The translations under genes and the position numbers were made by a program. Below are positions 1-7,886 of a stretch of DNA of 64,000 nucleotides, one piece after another. The stretch lies in the NCBI RefSeq assembly GCF_900142375.1, contig NZ_FRAR01000020.1, forward strand, positions 1 to 64,000, written 5' to 3'. Numbering within the stretch: position 1 is the first letter of the stretch; each line of letters opens with the position of its first letter. Source of the DNA: Desulforamulus aeronauticus DSM 10349 (GTDB lineage: Bacteria; Bacillota; Desulfotomaculia; Desulfotomaculales; Desulfotomaculaceae). The notes under the pieces are model-generated. The model was not told where the DNA came from. It searched no databases and saw only the letters and a list, made by a program, of their open reading frames with translations.

Positions 1-1977
1 ATTGATCCCAGTATGCAAACCTTTGTGGCGGCTGCCGTAAAGCATGGCGTGATGTCTGGTAAGACGAATAATTTATTTGATCCCAAAGCCAACGTTACCC
101 GGGGTGAAATGGCTGCCATTGTGGCACGGCTATTTGAAAATGGCAAGATAAACCCTTCACCCGATAAATATTTCATTGGCAAACTTTCTACAGTGGATGT
201 AACTGGTAAGAAAATAACAGTGACTAAGGACGGCCAAAGTAAGACCTATAGCTTGGATGCTGATGCTCTATGTTATCGGGATGGTAAACGCACGGGGATT
301 GGTGTTTTTAAGGCCAATGAAAATGTTAAGGTTGCCCTGGATGCTGCCAATAAAGTAACGGTTATGGCCTATACCACAGCCACCACCACGGCACCTCCCA
401 GTGTGTCAGTTGCTACCACCTATACAGGAACGATCCGTAGCCTGTTGTCGGGTAATCCGATAACTTTATCTTTCCAGCCCGACTCTGGAACTCTCAATTC
501 CTATCCACTGTCTAGCAATGCCATTATTAAACAAAATGGTATAGTGAAGGATTTAACGGCTTTAACTTCTGGTTCCAGGGCAGAGATTAAGGTAACCGGT
601 GACAGTGTAACAGAGGTTAATTTACTAAGTGCAGTTCCCTCTGGTAACGAGAAAAGGGGCTATGTAGTTAATATGTACTTGGATTACTTCACCATTCGTT
701 ATGATGACGGGACCTCAGAAGAGATCCAAAAAACCAATGCAGGTGCTTCCTTTTCCCAGCTATTCCGGGGACAACGGGTGGCTGTTACTAAGTCGGGGAG
801 TCTGGTGACCGGTGTGGTTGGTTTATCGGAAGCTAAGAAGCTGTTCGGTGAAGTGGTTAGTGTTGGTTCCTCCAGTATTACTATCGAAGATGTGGATGGC
901 TATGAGCGTAATATTGATATGGCCAGTAGTTATAAGGTAAAGGATGAAGACGGTGATACTATTGATCTGGATGAAATCAATGAAGAAGATGAAGTGGAAA
1001 TAGAAGTGAATAGTAAGGAAGAGGCTGTTACAATCAAACTGCTAGACGGTTCTTCCTCCTCATCGTCCTCGTCTAATTTAGAAGGGGAAGTTACAGTTCT
1101 TGATACCTCCGGCGACTACAGTATTAAAATTCGCAAGCCCGACGGCAGCGAAAAAACCTACGATGTGGAAGACGACGTAGATGTTTATGAAGATGGAGAT
1201 TCCATAGATTTTGACGACATTAGAAAAGGTGATTATGTTAAATTAAAGTTGAACAGTAGGGATGATGTGACCCGCATTGATATTTTAGATGTGGAATTGG
1301 TAGAAGGGGAAGTCACGGATGTGGATACTTCTGGCAGTTGGAGCATTACCATTGAGGATTCCCGTGGAGATGACGAGACCTACGATGTGTCAGACGATGT
1401 CGATGTTTACGACGAAGATGGTAAGAGCAAAAAATTTAAAGATATCGATGACGGAGACCAAGTTAAATTGGTAATTGATGATGACGACGAGGTTATTACT
1501 ATTACCATTTTAGATGAAGATTCATCCTCCTCTCGGGACGGCACCTATACCGGTACATTGACAGGCCTGGATGAAGATGATGAGGAATTAACTCTTAAGA
1601 CTAGCAGCGGTACGAAAACCTACACCCTGGCCAGAAATGTGGATGTAGAAAATGACGGGGATGAACTAGACTTAGACGAAATCCTTATCGGTTCTAAGGT
1701 GAGAATTACAGTAGAAGACGGCGAAGTGGAAGAAATTGAAATTACCGATGCTGAGGACATTACCATTGAAGGAAAGCTCTATAACATAGATGCTCACTAT
1801 ATCTGGCTTAAGCAAGAAAACGGTACCCATAAACTGAAAATGGCTAGCGATGTTACCTTGGAAGATGATGAGGGCGATGAAGTTGATTGGGATGAACTTA
1901 AGGATGATTTCTTAAACGATGATGTTGAAGTTGAACTAGATAATGGTGAAGTAGAAACCCTAACTGTAATAGAGTAA
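1..1977 (+). CDS. S-layer homology (SLH) surface protein, 5' end outside window
   Basis: The reading frame is open from base 1, so the gene starts upstream; the ATG at 13 is internal. The first residues (VKHGVMSGKTNNLFDP, then VTRGEMAAIVARLF) are a typical SLH repeat, which anchors proteins to secondary cell-wall polymer. After a Thr/Ser-rich linker the protein becomes extremely acidic: four to five tandem units of about 75-85 residues follow, each of the form GEVTxVDTSGxxSI, then TYDVxDDVDVY, then DFDDIxxGDxVKL. Ser-rich spacers (near codons 350 and 505) separate some units. The units look like small beta-barrels and the Asp clusters could bind calcium (inference). It ends with a strong terminator. 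Secreted surface role is certain in outline; the exact function is unknown. Confidence 0.85.
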   Translation: MDPSMQTFVAAAVKHGVMSGKTNNLFDPKANVTRGEMAAIVARLFENGKINPSPDKYFIGKLSTVDVTGKKITVTKDGQSKTYSLDADALCYRDGKRTGIGVFKANENVKVALDAANKVTVMAYTTATTTAPPSVSVATTYTGTIRSLLSGNPITLSFQPDSGTLNSYPLSSNAIIKQNGIVKDLTALTSGSRAEIKVTGDSVTEVNLLSAVPSGNEKRGYVVNMYLDYFTIRYDDGTSEEIQKTNAGASFSQLFRGQRVAVTKSGSLVTGVVGLSEAKKLFGEVVSVGSSSITIEDVDGYERNIDMASSYKVKDEDGDTIDLDEINEEDEVEIEVNSKEEAVTIKLLDGSSSSSSSSNLEGEVTVLDTSGDYSIKIRKPDGSEKTYDVEDDVDVYEDGDSIDFDDIRKGDYVKLKLNSRDDVTRIDILDVELVEGEVTDVDTSGSWSITIEDSRGDDETYDVSDDVDVYDEDGKSKKFKDIDDGDQVKLVIDDDDEVITITILDEDSSSSRDGTYTGTLTGLDEDDEELTLKTSSGTKTYTLARNVDVENDGDELDLDEILIGSKVRITVEDGEVEEIEITDAEDITIEGKLYNIDAHYIWLKQENGTHKLKMASDVTLEDDEGDEVDWDELKDDFLNDDVEVELDNGEVETLTVIE

Positions 1978-1978
1978 A

Positions 1979-2015
1979 AAATGAGGCGGCATACAAATGG
2001 CCGCCTCATTTTTTA
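1979..2015. terminator. Bidirectional intrinsic terminator
   Basis: Perfect 10-11 bp stem (ATGAGGCGGC / GCCGCCTCAT) with an 8-base loop, A-run before and T-run after, between the convergent SLH gene and the ribbon-helix-helix gene. It overlaps the stop codon of the latter. Confidence 0.9.
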
Positions 2016-2270
2016 CCGTTTGTAGCCGCCCAAATCTAAGAGAGAATTGTAATAATCCAGGTCGGAAATTTCCATGTCTTCAACTGCAACGTTGCGTGGA
2101 GTGGTTTTAGCAACGGTTAGGGAGGCCATGTCTTTTTTTATTAGAAGTCGTATGTATTGGCTGCGATTGGTTTCCTCAAAGGAACTATGATTGATTTGGG
2201 TAATTTTTTGGTCTAGATATTCAATTAAATCCTCAGGAATACTTATAGTTATGGTTTTGTGTCGGCGCAC
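2013..2270 (-). CDS. Ribbon-helix-helix (CopG/Arc-type) DNA-binding protein
   Basis: 85 residues starting at GTG 2270 behind AAAGGGGGAAACAGC. The N-terminus (RRHKTITISIPEDLIEYLDQ) is the beta-strand plus first helix of a ribbon-helix-helix fold, and the segment ETNRSQYIRLLIKKD is the second helix with the usual NRSxYIR turn. The C-terminal 30 residues (VEDMEISDLDYYNSLLDLGG) are acidic and could bind a partner protein. No toxin gene lies beside it, so a stand-alone regulator is more likely than an antitoxin. The target is unknown. Confidence 0.75.
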   Translation of the reverse strand: MRRHKTITISIPEDLIEYLDQKITQINHSSFEETNRSQYIRLLIKKDMASLTVAKTTPRNVAVEDMEISDLDYYNSLLDLGGYKR

Positions 2271-2459
2271 GCTGTTTCCCCCTTTGCTGGTAGTGTTATG
2301 GTATATCTTATGTGAAGTTAACAGGATTCAATAACCTGAATTGGCAAATTAATCAATAAAAATATAAACAAACATTTTCAGAAAAATTACCACTCATACC
2401 AGTGCGTCTAAAACAAATAATAGGGATAAGTACTTTTTAAAAGGAGGCTTCAACAAGAT

Positions 2460-2768
2460 ATGTATAGCCCAAAGGAATTAGGCCTCAAAGTAAAAAAAGC
2501 CAGGGAACACCGGGCAAAAAGAAGCGGACAGGATTTTTCTCAGAAAATGTTAGCCTTTAAGATTGGGGAAACTTCTAAATGGGTGCAAAAATTAGAGAAA
2601 GGCCAATTTTACCCGGAGTGGGATGCTCTGAATTTAATTGCCGATACCTGTGGAGTGGATATTGAGTTTCTGACAGAAGAAAAATTTGAAAGTGAAGTAG
2701 AATACGAGGAGGCAGTTAAAGGTGGTTATGTTACTAGAAGGATAGAACAAGAGGAATTATATTTATAG
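2460..2768 (+). CDS. XRE-family helix-turn-helix protein
   Basis: 102 residues with ATG behind AAAAGGAGGC. Residues 5-75 form a Cro/CI-type HTH: LGLKVKKAREH, then QKMLAFKIGETSKWVQKLEKGQFYPEWDALNLIADTCGV in canonical arrangement (helices 2 and 3 around residues 30-50). The last 30 residues are acidic. It sits alone between the RHH gene and the zinc-ribbon gene, both on the opposite strand. Function is a probable transcriptional regulator; target unknown. Confidence 0.75.
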   Translation: MYSPKELGLKVKKAREHRAKRSGQDFSQKMLAFKIGETSKWVQKLEKGQFYPEWDALNLIADTCGVDIEFLTEEKFESEVEYEEAVKGGYVTRRIEQEELYL

Positions 2769-2848
2769 ATAAATTAGGAAAAAATGGCTTGTTGCCCGTG
2801 AACTATAGATTATCCTTGAAGGACAGTCAATCCTGGTTTATCCGTTGT

Positions 2849-2877
2849 TATCGGAAAGTTTAAGCTTTCCGATAACT
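2849..2877. repeat. Hairpin with TATCGGA arms
   Basis: Perfect 11-bp inverted repeat (TTATCGGAAAG / CTTTCCGATAA) with a 6-base loop. Its core resembles the hairpins before ilvN (12198-12231) and mogA (36692-36716). It is just beyond the terminator of the zinc-ribbon gene. Confidence 0.55.
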
Positions 2878-2914
2878 AAAAAACCCGAATGCCTTTTTTG
2901 GGCATTCGGGTTTA
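2878..2914 (-). terminator. Intrinsic terminator of the zinc-ribbon gene
   Basis: Perfect 13-bp stem (AAACCCGAATGCC / GGCATTCGGGTTT), 7-base loop, and a T-run on the minus strand just after the stop codon region of the gene ending at 2917. Confidence 0.9.
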
Positions 2915-2916
2915 AA

Positions 2917-3216
2917 TTAACGATATTGTCTGGTACGGCTGAAGCAATCACGGCAGTAAACTGGCTTTGTGCCGCTAGGCTGGAAAGGAACTTGCGTGGT
3001 ACAGCCGCACTCGTCACAAACAGCTTCGAACATTTGTCTTTGAGGGCGGTAGCCTTCGTTTCCTTGCATACGCTGCTTACGTGCAGCCCGGCAAGAAGGG
3101 CAACGAGAAGGATCGTTTTGGAATCCTTTCTCAGCAAAGAATTCCTGTTCGCGTGCGGAAAACTCAAATTCGGCTCCACAATCACGGCATGTAAGAGTTC
3201 TGTCGGAAAAAGTCAA
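2917..3216 (-). CDS. Zinc-ribbon domain protein (two CxxC zinc sites)
   Basis: 99 residues, TTG start at 3216 behind GGGGGAGATAGG. Two zinc knuckles are visible: TCRDCGAEF paired with CPSCRAAR (residues 9-45), and VCDECGCTTQVPF paired with PVYCRDCF (residues 66-94). The block FSAREQEFFAEKGF between them is characteristic of a widespread small bacterial zinc-ribbon family, often annotated as cold-shock-associated or CxxC-x17-CxxC protein. Molecular role is not established. It has its own promoter and an unusually long 130-base leader that can pair with the ribosome binding site (see leader entry). Confidence 0.85.
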   Translation of the reverse strand: MTFSDRTLTCRDCGAEFEFSAREQEFFAEKGFQNDPSRCPSCRAARKQRMQGNEGYRPQRQMFEAVCDECGCTTQVPFQPSGTKPVYCRDCFSRTRQYR

Positions 3217-3350
3217 ACCTATCTCCCCCGAATAATAGGCTCCCTAAATCACCCGGTGCCAACCACATAGAACTACCGATACCCTGACACCGATCAATTT
3301 TTCGGGAGGAGATAGCCTTAGTTAGCTGGTGAAAACTTAGAGGCAATTCA
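3217..3350 (-). promoter_or_regulatory. Long structured leader of the zinc-ribbon gene with potential anti-SD pairing
   Basis: On the minus strand the RNA segment from 3314 to 3301 (TATCTCCTCCCGAA) is complementary, apart from one bulge, to the segment 3232-3220 (TTCGGGGGAGATA) that contains the ribosome binding site of the TTG start at 3216. About 68 bases, with further short inverted repeats, lie between the arms. This would hide the SD unless the fold is remodelled. No known riboswitch consensus was recognised. Confidence 0.5.
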
Positions 3351-3351
3351 A

Positions 3352-3380
3352 GTATAACACTCCATCCCGCCAAAAATCAA
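3352..3380 (-). promoter_or_regulatory. Sigma-A type promoter of the zinc-ribbon gene
   Basis: Minus-strand TTGATT (3380-3375), 17-base spacer, TTATAC (3357-3352). The start of transcription would be near 3345, giving a leader of about 130 bases. Confidence 0.6.
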
Positions 3381-3394
3381 TGATTACTTTAGCC

Positions 3395-4348
3395 TTAAGC
3401 GTTAGCAAGATCAGTGATGAGGCGGTCAAAAATTACACTTACGGGCAAGATGTCCTTGATCTGATGCACGTTCTGGCCACAAAAGACCAACCCATTGTTA
3501 ATATCACCGTCGCGACTATTCACGAGAGCATCCATAATGCAAAAGGATTGAGAGCAATGCTTTAGGCAAGCCTGACAGTTTTCAGGTTCCGGAGCCTGTT
3601 TATTTAAAATGCGATTTACCAGGCTATTTTTTAAAGCACGCCCGGGTAATCCTACGGGGCTTAATATTTCAACTACATCATCTGAAGTTGAGTTTAGGTA
3701 ATGTTTCTTAAAAGCATCAGCGACGGTACATTCAACGCTCAATACGAAACGAGTGGCCATTTGAACACCATCAGCCCCCATGCGAATCATATCAGCTATA
3801 CCTTTGCCGTCAACAATACCACCAGCTGCAATGACGGGGATTTTTACAGCTGCTTTAATCTCAGGGAGAATTTCCTTGATGGAGCGGTCTGTACCCAAAT
3901 GCCCCCCTGCCTCGGTACCTTCAGCAACCACAGCGGCTGCCCCCAGTTTTTCTGCCATTTTGGCTGCTTTAGCATAAGACACAATGGATACGATGGGGGT
4001 ATTAGACTCTTTCCCCCAGGCGAAGATTTCCCGTGAAAAACCAGCACCAGTAAAAATCATGTCAATTTTCTCTTCAATGGCTGTATGAACTATTTTAGCA
4101 AATTCTCGTGCAGCATACATAATATTAATTCCGATAATACCCGTGGGTGAAATTCTACGGGCTTCCCGGATCTCACTGCGTAGTTCATCTTCCTCCATGC
4201 CGGTAGCACCAATTACGCCAATACCACCAGCATTGGCCACTGCTCCGGCTAAGGGGGCCGTAGAAACTCTAACGGCCATACCACCTTGAATAATTGGATA
4301 TTTGGGGATAAATTTGCCTATCCTGAGAGTTGGAAATTCCAAGACCAC
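3395..4348 (-). CDS. FMN-dependent nitronate monooxygenase / FabK-like flavin oxidoreductase
   Basis: 317 residues, GTG start at 4348 behind GGAAGGAGAAA. A TIM-barrel flavoprotein of the NMO/FabK family: YPIIQGGMAVRVSTAPLAGAVANAGGIG at the N-terminus, GINIMY, the GTEAGGHLG segment carrying the catalytic-type His of the family, and IPVIAAGGIVDGKGIADMIRMGADGVQMATRF for phosphate binding. The C-terminal CQACLKHCSQSFC cluster (around residues 257-270) is common in clostridial members and could bind metal. NMOs oxidise nitronates; FabK reduces enoyl-ACP. No fatty-acid genes flank it, so the general family name is safer. Confidence 0.85.
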   Translation of the reverse strand: MVLEFPTLRIGKFIPKYPIIQGGMAVRVSTAPLAGAVANAGGIGVIGATGMEEDELRSEIREARRISPTGIIGINIMYAAREFAKIVHTAIEEKIDMIFTGAGFSREIFAWGKESNTPIVSIVSYAKAAKMAEKLGAAAVVAEGTEAGGHLGTDRSIKEILPEIKAAVKIPVIAAGGIVDGKGIADMIRMGADGVQMATRFVLSVECTVADAFKKHYLNSTSDDVVEILSPVGLPGRALKNSLVNRILNKQAPEPENCQACLKHCSQSFCIMDALVNSRDGDINNGLVFCGQNVHQIKDILPVSVIFDRLITDLANA

Positions 4349-4643
4349 TTTCTCCTTCCATATAATCCATAAGTATACCTACTTAATTTAAACAAAAATT
4401 AGCTAAATTTGCAAATAAAGTTTTTTGCTAAATATCACCTATTCTAATACCAATTTTAACCGTTAATGCCAAAACTTAATACTAAAGACCAGCAATACCG
4501 TATATATCTCTAAACATCTAAGTAACTTCAGGAGAGCAAGCACAATTTTATCTAGATCTGGGATAGCAAAGTAACTCGACATAAGACCCACAAGGCCAAA
4601 TCTTGGGCCAACATTTCCCAGCTCCGATCATGGATATGCAAGA

Positions 4644-5993
4644 TTATTTTCCTCCTGCACCAAACAGTCTTTCAAGAGAGGCAAGAGTATGTCCCATGGC
4701 AAAGACTACTAAGCGGTCTTCTACCAATATTTTTTCAGTACCCTCAGGTATAATAGCTTCACCGTCACGTAAGATAGCTCCTACGATAACATTACGGGGT
4801 AAACCACATTTGGCCAGAGTTTTACCAACCACCCGGCTTTGGGCAGGAACAATTAGCTCCGCCACTTCAGCTTTCCCGTTCAGCAGCATAAAGAGTGATA
4901 ATAGCCTGCCCCCTTGAATGAAACGGACAATCTCGCTGGCAGTAATTAGACGAGGGCTGACGGCTGCATCCACACCCAAGCTTTCTACAATGGGTGCATA
5001 ACTAGCACGACTAACCTTGGCGATAACCATTTTAGCTCCCATTTGCTTAGCTAATAAGGAGATCAGTAAATTCTCTTCATCCAGGCCGGTAACCGCTACA
5101 AAACCATCGGTTTCTTCAATACCTTCTCGCTTAAGCAAATCAACGTCGGTTCCGTCACCATTTAAGATAAGGGCGTCGGGTAACCGCTCGGATAGTTCCT
5201 GGCAACGAGAGTAATCTTGTTCTATTATTTTTACAGACATACCCAGGGAACAAAGCTTGTCCGCCAAGTAAAAAGCCAAGCGACCGCCGCCCAAAATGAT
5301 AACGGAATGCAGTTGCTTTTGTCTACGTTTTTTTACTTTAGAGACCAACTTGTCAATACTGCCCGGTAGGCCCAAAATGTAAAGTGTGTCATGCGGTAAA
5401 ATAGTATCCATACCACCAGGTACAATCATATCTCCACGTCGGGATATGGCGACAATGAGGCAGGAAGGTGGCATATCTAAATCCCAAATTGGTTTGTTGG
5501 CAAAAAGAGTCATGCCTTCATCCACGGTGATATCTGCCATTTGTACCTTACCCTGACCAAAGGGTTCAGTATGTACGGGAAGAGCCATAGTTAACATGCG
5601 AACAATTTCTCGAGCAGCCGCAAATTCAGGATTAATGATTAAATCTAACCCCAAGTCTTCCCGAGAGAACCAGGCATCTTGGGCATAATGCGGATCCCGA
5701 ACCCGCACGATACATTTGCCAATTCCCAGCTTTTTGCCAGTTATCCCGGCAATAATATTTACTTCATCGGTACTAGTTACAGCCAGCAAAAGGTCACTGT
5801 CGACCACATGAGGATCTCGTAAGACCTGGGCAGTGGCGCCGTTTCCTTTCATCACCATAACATCTAAGTGTTCGTCAACCCTGGAAAGTTTTGTTTCATC
5901 CTTGTCCACCACTAAGATGTCATGGCCCTCCTCGCAAAGACGACGGGCTGTTTCAAAACCCACTTTGCCTGCGCCAATAATTGTGATTTTCAT
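4644..5993 (-). CDS. trkA: Trk potassium uptake regulatory subunit TrkA
   Basis: 449 residues from ATG 5993 (MKITIIGAGKVGFETARRL), preceded by GGAGGG; an upstream in-frame extension of 11 codons lacks a site. TrkA is the cytoplasmic NAD(H)-binding gating ring of the TrkH/TrkG K+ channel. Two tandem RCK units are visible: Rossmann GAGKVG at residue 8 with acidic VVDKDE, then TrkA_C (about 130-215); second Rossmann GGGRLAFYLADKL near 230 with TrkA_C ending at the C-terminus. The length fits the full two-repeat TrkA. The membrane partner trkH is not adjacent. Confidence 0.92.
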   Translation of the reverse strand: MKITIIGAGKVGFETARRLCEEGHDILVVDKDETKLSRVDEHLDVMVMKGNGATAQVLRDPHVVDSDLLLAVTSTDEVNIIAGITGKKLGIGKCIVRVRDPHYAQDAWFSREDLGLDLIINPEFAAAREIVRMLTMALPVHTEPFGQGKVQMADITVDEGMTLFANKPIWDLDMPPSCLIVAISRRGDMIVPGGMDTILPHDTLYILGLPGSIDKLVSKVKKRRQKQLHSVIILGGGRLAFYLADKLCSLGMSVKIIEQDYSRCQELSERLPDALILNGDGTDVDLLKREGIEETDGFVAVTGLDEENLLISLLAKQMGAKMVIAKVSRASYAPIVESLGVDAAVSPRLITASEIVRFIQGGRLLSLFMLLNGKAEVAELIVPAQSRVVGKTLAKCGLPRNVIVGAILRDGEAIIPEGTEKILVEDRLVVFAMGHTLASLERLFGAGGK

Positions 5994-6090
5994 AACAAGA
6001 TTGCCCTCCGGTAAAATGATTAACACATACTACTGTAATACTTGATACAAGGGTAAAAAGCAAGATGTTTTTAAGTGAAGAAAATAAATA

Positions 6091-6127
6091 ATCAGAATCC
6101 CCGGATTAATTTTTAAGGGATTCTGAT
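6091..6127 (-). terminator. Possible terminator downstream of cotJC
   Basis: Perfect 11-bp stem (ATCAGAATCCC / GGGATTCTGAT) followed on the minus strand by a T-rich stretch. It lies about 130 bases beyond the cotJC stop; no gene was seen in between. Confidence 0.45.
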
Positions 6128-6259
6128 AATCAATAGTATTCCTTAGTAGTTGTAATTTTAAGATCAAATTCGGATTTTTCTTTCAGATGAAGATTACGCC
6201 GTTCTGGGGAGGGGCTATTCAAAAGGATATTTTCGGGGGCAGTCTTTCAAGGTATCAGC

Positions 6260-6832
6260 TTAATAGAATCTTTTCTGACTCATACATTCTTGCACCTGCA
6301 TTAAGGTTTCGCCAAACCGCTGGAAGTGTACCACTTCACGCTCTCGCAGGTAACGTAAAACGTCAGTTACGCAGGGATCATCAGATAAGCAAATTAGGTT
6401 TTCGTAAACTGCCCGCGCCTTTTGTTCTGCTGCCAGGTTTTCGTGTAAATCAGCGACCGGGTCACCGGTAGCGGATACATAAGCAGCTGTCCAGGGGACT
6501 CCATTGGGATCACTCCAAAATAAAGCGCTGTCGTGAGTGGCATAGTGACCGTCAAGACCGGCCGCTTTAATTGCTTCAATAGAGGCACCTTCCAATAGTT
6601 TATAAACGACAGTACCTACAATCTCCATATGCGCCAGTTCTTCTGTGCCAATGTCGGTAAGGACAGCTTTGGCCCGGGAGGTTGGCATACTGTAACGCAT
6701 ATTTAAATAACGCAGAGAGGCCGATAATTCACCTTCCGGACCACCGTATTGTGTTAGAACTTCTTTTGCCAAGCGAGGATTGGGTCCAGAAACCCGAACC
6801 GGGATTTGTAATTTCTTTTCATAGATCCACAT
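6260..6832 (-). CDS. cotJC: Spore coat protein CotJC (manganese catalase family)
   Basis: 190 residues, beginning MWIYEKKLQIPV like other CotJC proteins. Di-manganese catalase fold: glutamate and histidine ligands lie in GPEGELSASLRYLNMRYSM (about 31-49), TDIGTEELAHMEIVG (about 60-74) and LAAEQKARAVYENL / REREVVHFQRFGE in the C-terminal half. In Bacillus the CotJ proteins enter the inner spore coat. It is the last gene of a cotJA-cotJB-cotJC operon read leftwards. Active manganese catalase is plausible since the ligand motifs are kept. Confidence 0.93.
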   Translation of the reverse strand: MWIYEKKLQIPVRVSGPNPRLAKEVLTQYGGPEGELSASLRYLNMRYSMPTSRAKAVLTDIGTEELAHMEIVGTVVYKLLEGASIEAIKAAGLDGHYATHDSALFWSDPNGVPWTAAYVSATGDPVADLHENLAAEQKARAVYENLICLSDDPCVTDVLRYLREREVVHFQRFGETLMQVQECMSQKRFY

Positions 6833-6852
6833 AGATGCACAAATCCTTTCAT

Positions 6853-7131
6853 TTAATATTTAAGCTCCCAGGGCCAGGGAAGTTCTGCCCATTTCCAGGT
6901 GTTTTGTAATGCTGGTGAAAAACCGAAGTTAAGCAAAGGTCCACAAAATTGCTCATAATTTCGAATACACTGCATTAAATCCTGGTGTACTTTGTTAAAC
7001 ATAGCTAGTGCTTGCTGATCATCCGGGTGGGTATCTAAAAAAAGATTTAATTCAAGGGCAGTAAATTCCAGTTGTTGAATTTGCAAAAGCATTTGTGCCA
7101 TGCGACGATTATCCATACCAGTAGCTTCCAC
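6853..7131 (-). CDS. cotJB: Spore coat protein CotJB
   Basis: 92 residues from GTG 7131, chosen because GGAGG lies 8 bases upstream; the longer frame from GTG 7140 would overlap the ribosome binding site. Hallmarks of CotJB are LLQIQQLEFTALELNLFLDTHPDDQQAL and the aromatic, Pro-rich C-terminus (WAELPWPWELKY). It is small, helical and associated with the inner coat in Bacillus. It lies between cotJA (17 bases upstream) and cotJC (20 bases downstream), a standard operon. Confidence 0.92.
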   Translation of the reverse strand: MEATGMDNRRMAQMLLQIQQLEFTALELNLFLDTHPDDQQALAMFNKVHQDLMQCIRNYEQFCGPLLNFGFSPALQNTWKWAELPWPWELKY

Positions 7132-7148
7132 CGTGTTCACCTCCAGAA

Positions 7149-7430
7149 TTATTTATGATAGGGGCGATATAATTCGGGAAATAAAGTTCCAACCTCTAGG
7201 GCCTTGGCACAATCAAAGACCGGGCCAAAACGCTGAATGCAGAAATATGCCCGAGCTAGTTCCATGCCTGGGCAGGACGTTCCGGGACAATTGTCAGGTT
7301 GCATACCTGGCATCGGTTGGAAGGGAGAAGTGGGCATGCCAGGCTTGCCGTAGAAAGGGCCGCCCATGGGACCCATCATAGGAGCAGCTTGGGCCTGGGC
7401 CTGTTCAATTTTTTTGTCATCTCTGAACAT
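7149..7430 (-). CDS. cotJA: Spore coat-associated protein CotJA
   Basis: 93 residues from ATG 7430 with GGAGG 8 bases upstream; a longer TTG start at 7445 would contain the ribosome binding site. The N-terminal half is Met/Pro/Gly-rich low complexity (MMGPMGGPFYGKPGMP), and the C-terminus carries the CotJA signature LARAYFCIQRFGPVFD then ALEVGTLFPELYRPY. First gene of the cotJ operon, expected to be made in the mother cell under sigma-E control in sporulating relatives; a clear sigma-E promoter was not recognised. Confidence 0.9.
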   Translation of the reverse strand: MFRDDKKIEQAQAQAAPMMGPMGGPFYGKPGMPTSPFQPMPGMQPDNCPGTSCPGMELARAYFCIQRFGPVFDCAKALEVGTLFPELYRPYHK

Positions 7431-7445
7431 GGAGCATACCTCCAA

Positions 7446-7886
7446 ATAATATTTTGATAGGGCTCTTTATAGTTTCCATATTATTCTATATTTGGCGATT
7501 TTGTTACAGCCTTGATAAAAATAAAAACCGCAGGTGAATAATTCTGCGGTTTGTAGCATAGCTATAAATTTGTTATTGTTAAAAGCCGTATGTCCATTTG
7601 TAAGGCTATTTTTGCCAGTTGGGCAGATAATTCTTCCAAAGATGCTGCTGTGTTTTAGTAACAGCCACATCTTGCATAACATAGTGGGAATCTACTAAAA
7701 GCTAATTGAATTTCCTATTTGCCATAATCAATAGATAAGTTTTAAATTTTATAATATTTATGTCCATTTTAAACATAATTTGTCGTTTTTTGGGTCATTA
7801 TTTCAGGATGGACCTGTAACCATGAAGGCAGGTAAATTGGGATATAATATGGAAACTTTTATAAGCTGGAAAGAGGAGGTAAATGA
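7446..7886. other. 440-base intergenic region with an orphan minus-strand terminator
   Basis: Between divergent cotJA and pgi. The only strong element is a hairpin at 7525-7552 (AAACCGCAG / CTGCGGTTT) followed on the minus strand by TTTTTATTTTTAT. No open frame with a ribosome binding site was found on the minus strand upstream of it, so either a small RNA from about 7560-7700 ends here or the element is a relic. A TATAAT at 7843-7848 is a possible -10 for pgi, without a convincing -35. Confidence 0.45.

Noticed and set aside
2838-3270. Long frames on both strands across the zinc-ribbon gene
   Set aside because: They are in other frames of a clear zinc-ribbon coding sequence and include its terminator.
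4381-4500. FapR-like operator upstream of the FabK-like flavoprotein
   Set aside because: Half-sites such as TTAATACTAA exist but no proper palindrome with correct spacing could be formed.
7467-7682. 71-codon minus-strand frame upstream of cotJA
   Set aside because: It runs through a strong terminator hairpin and has no ribosome binding site.
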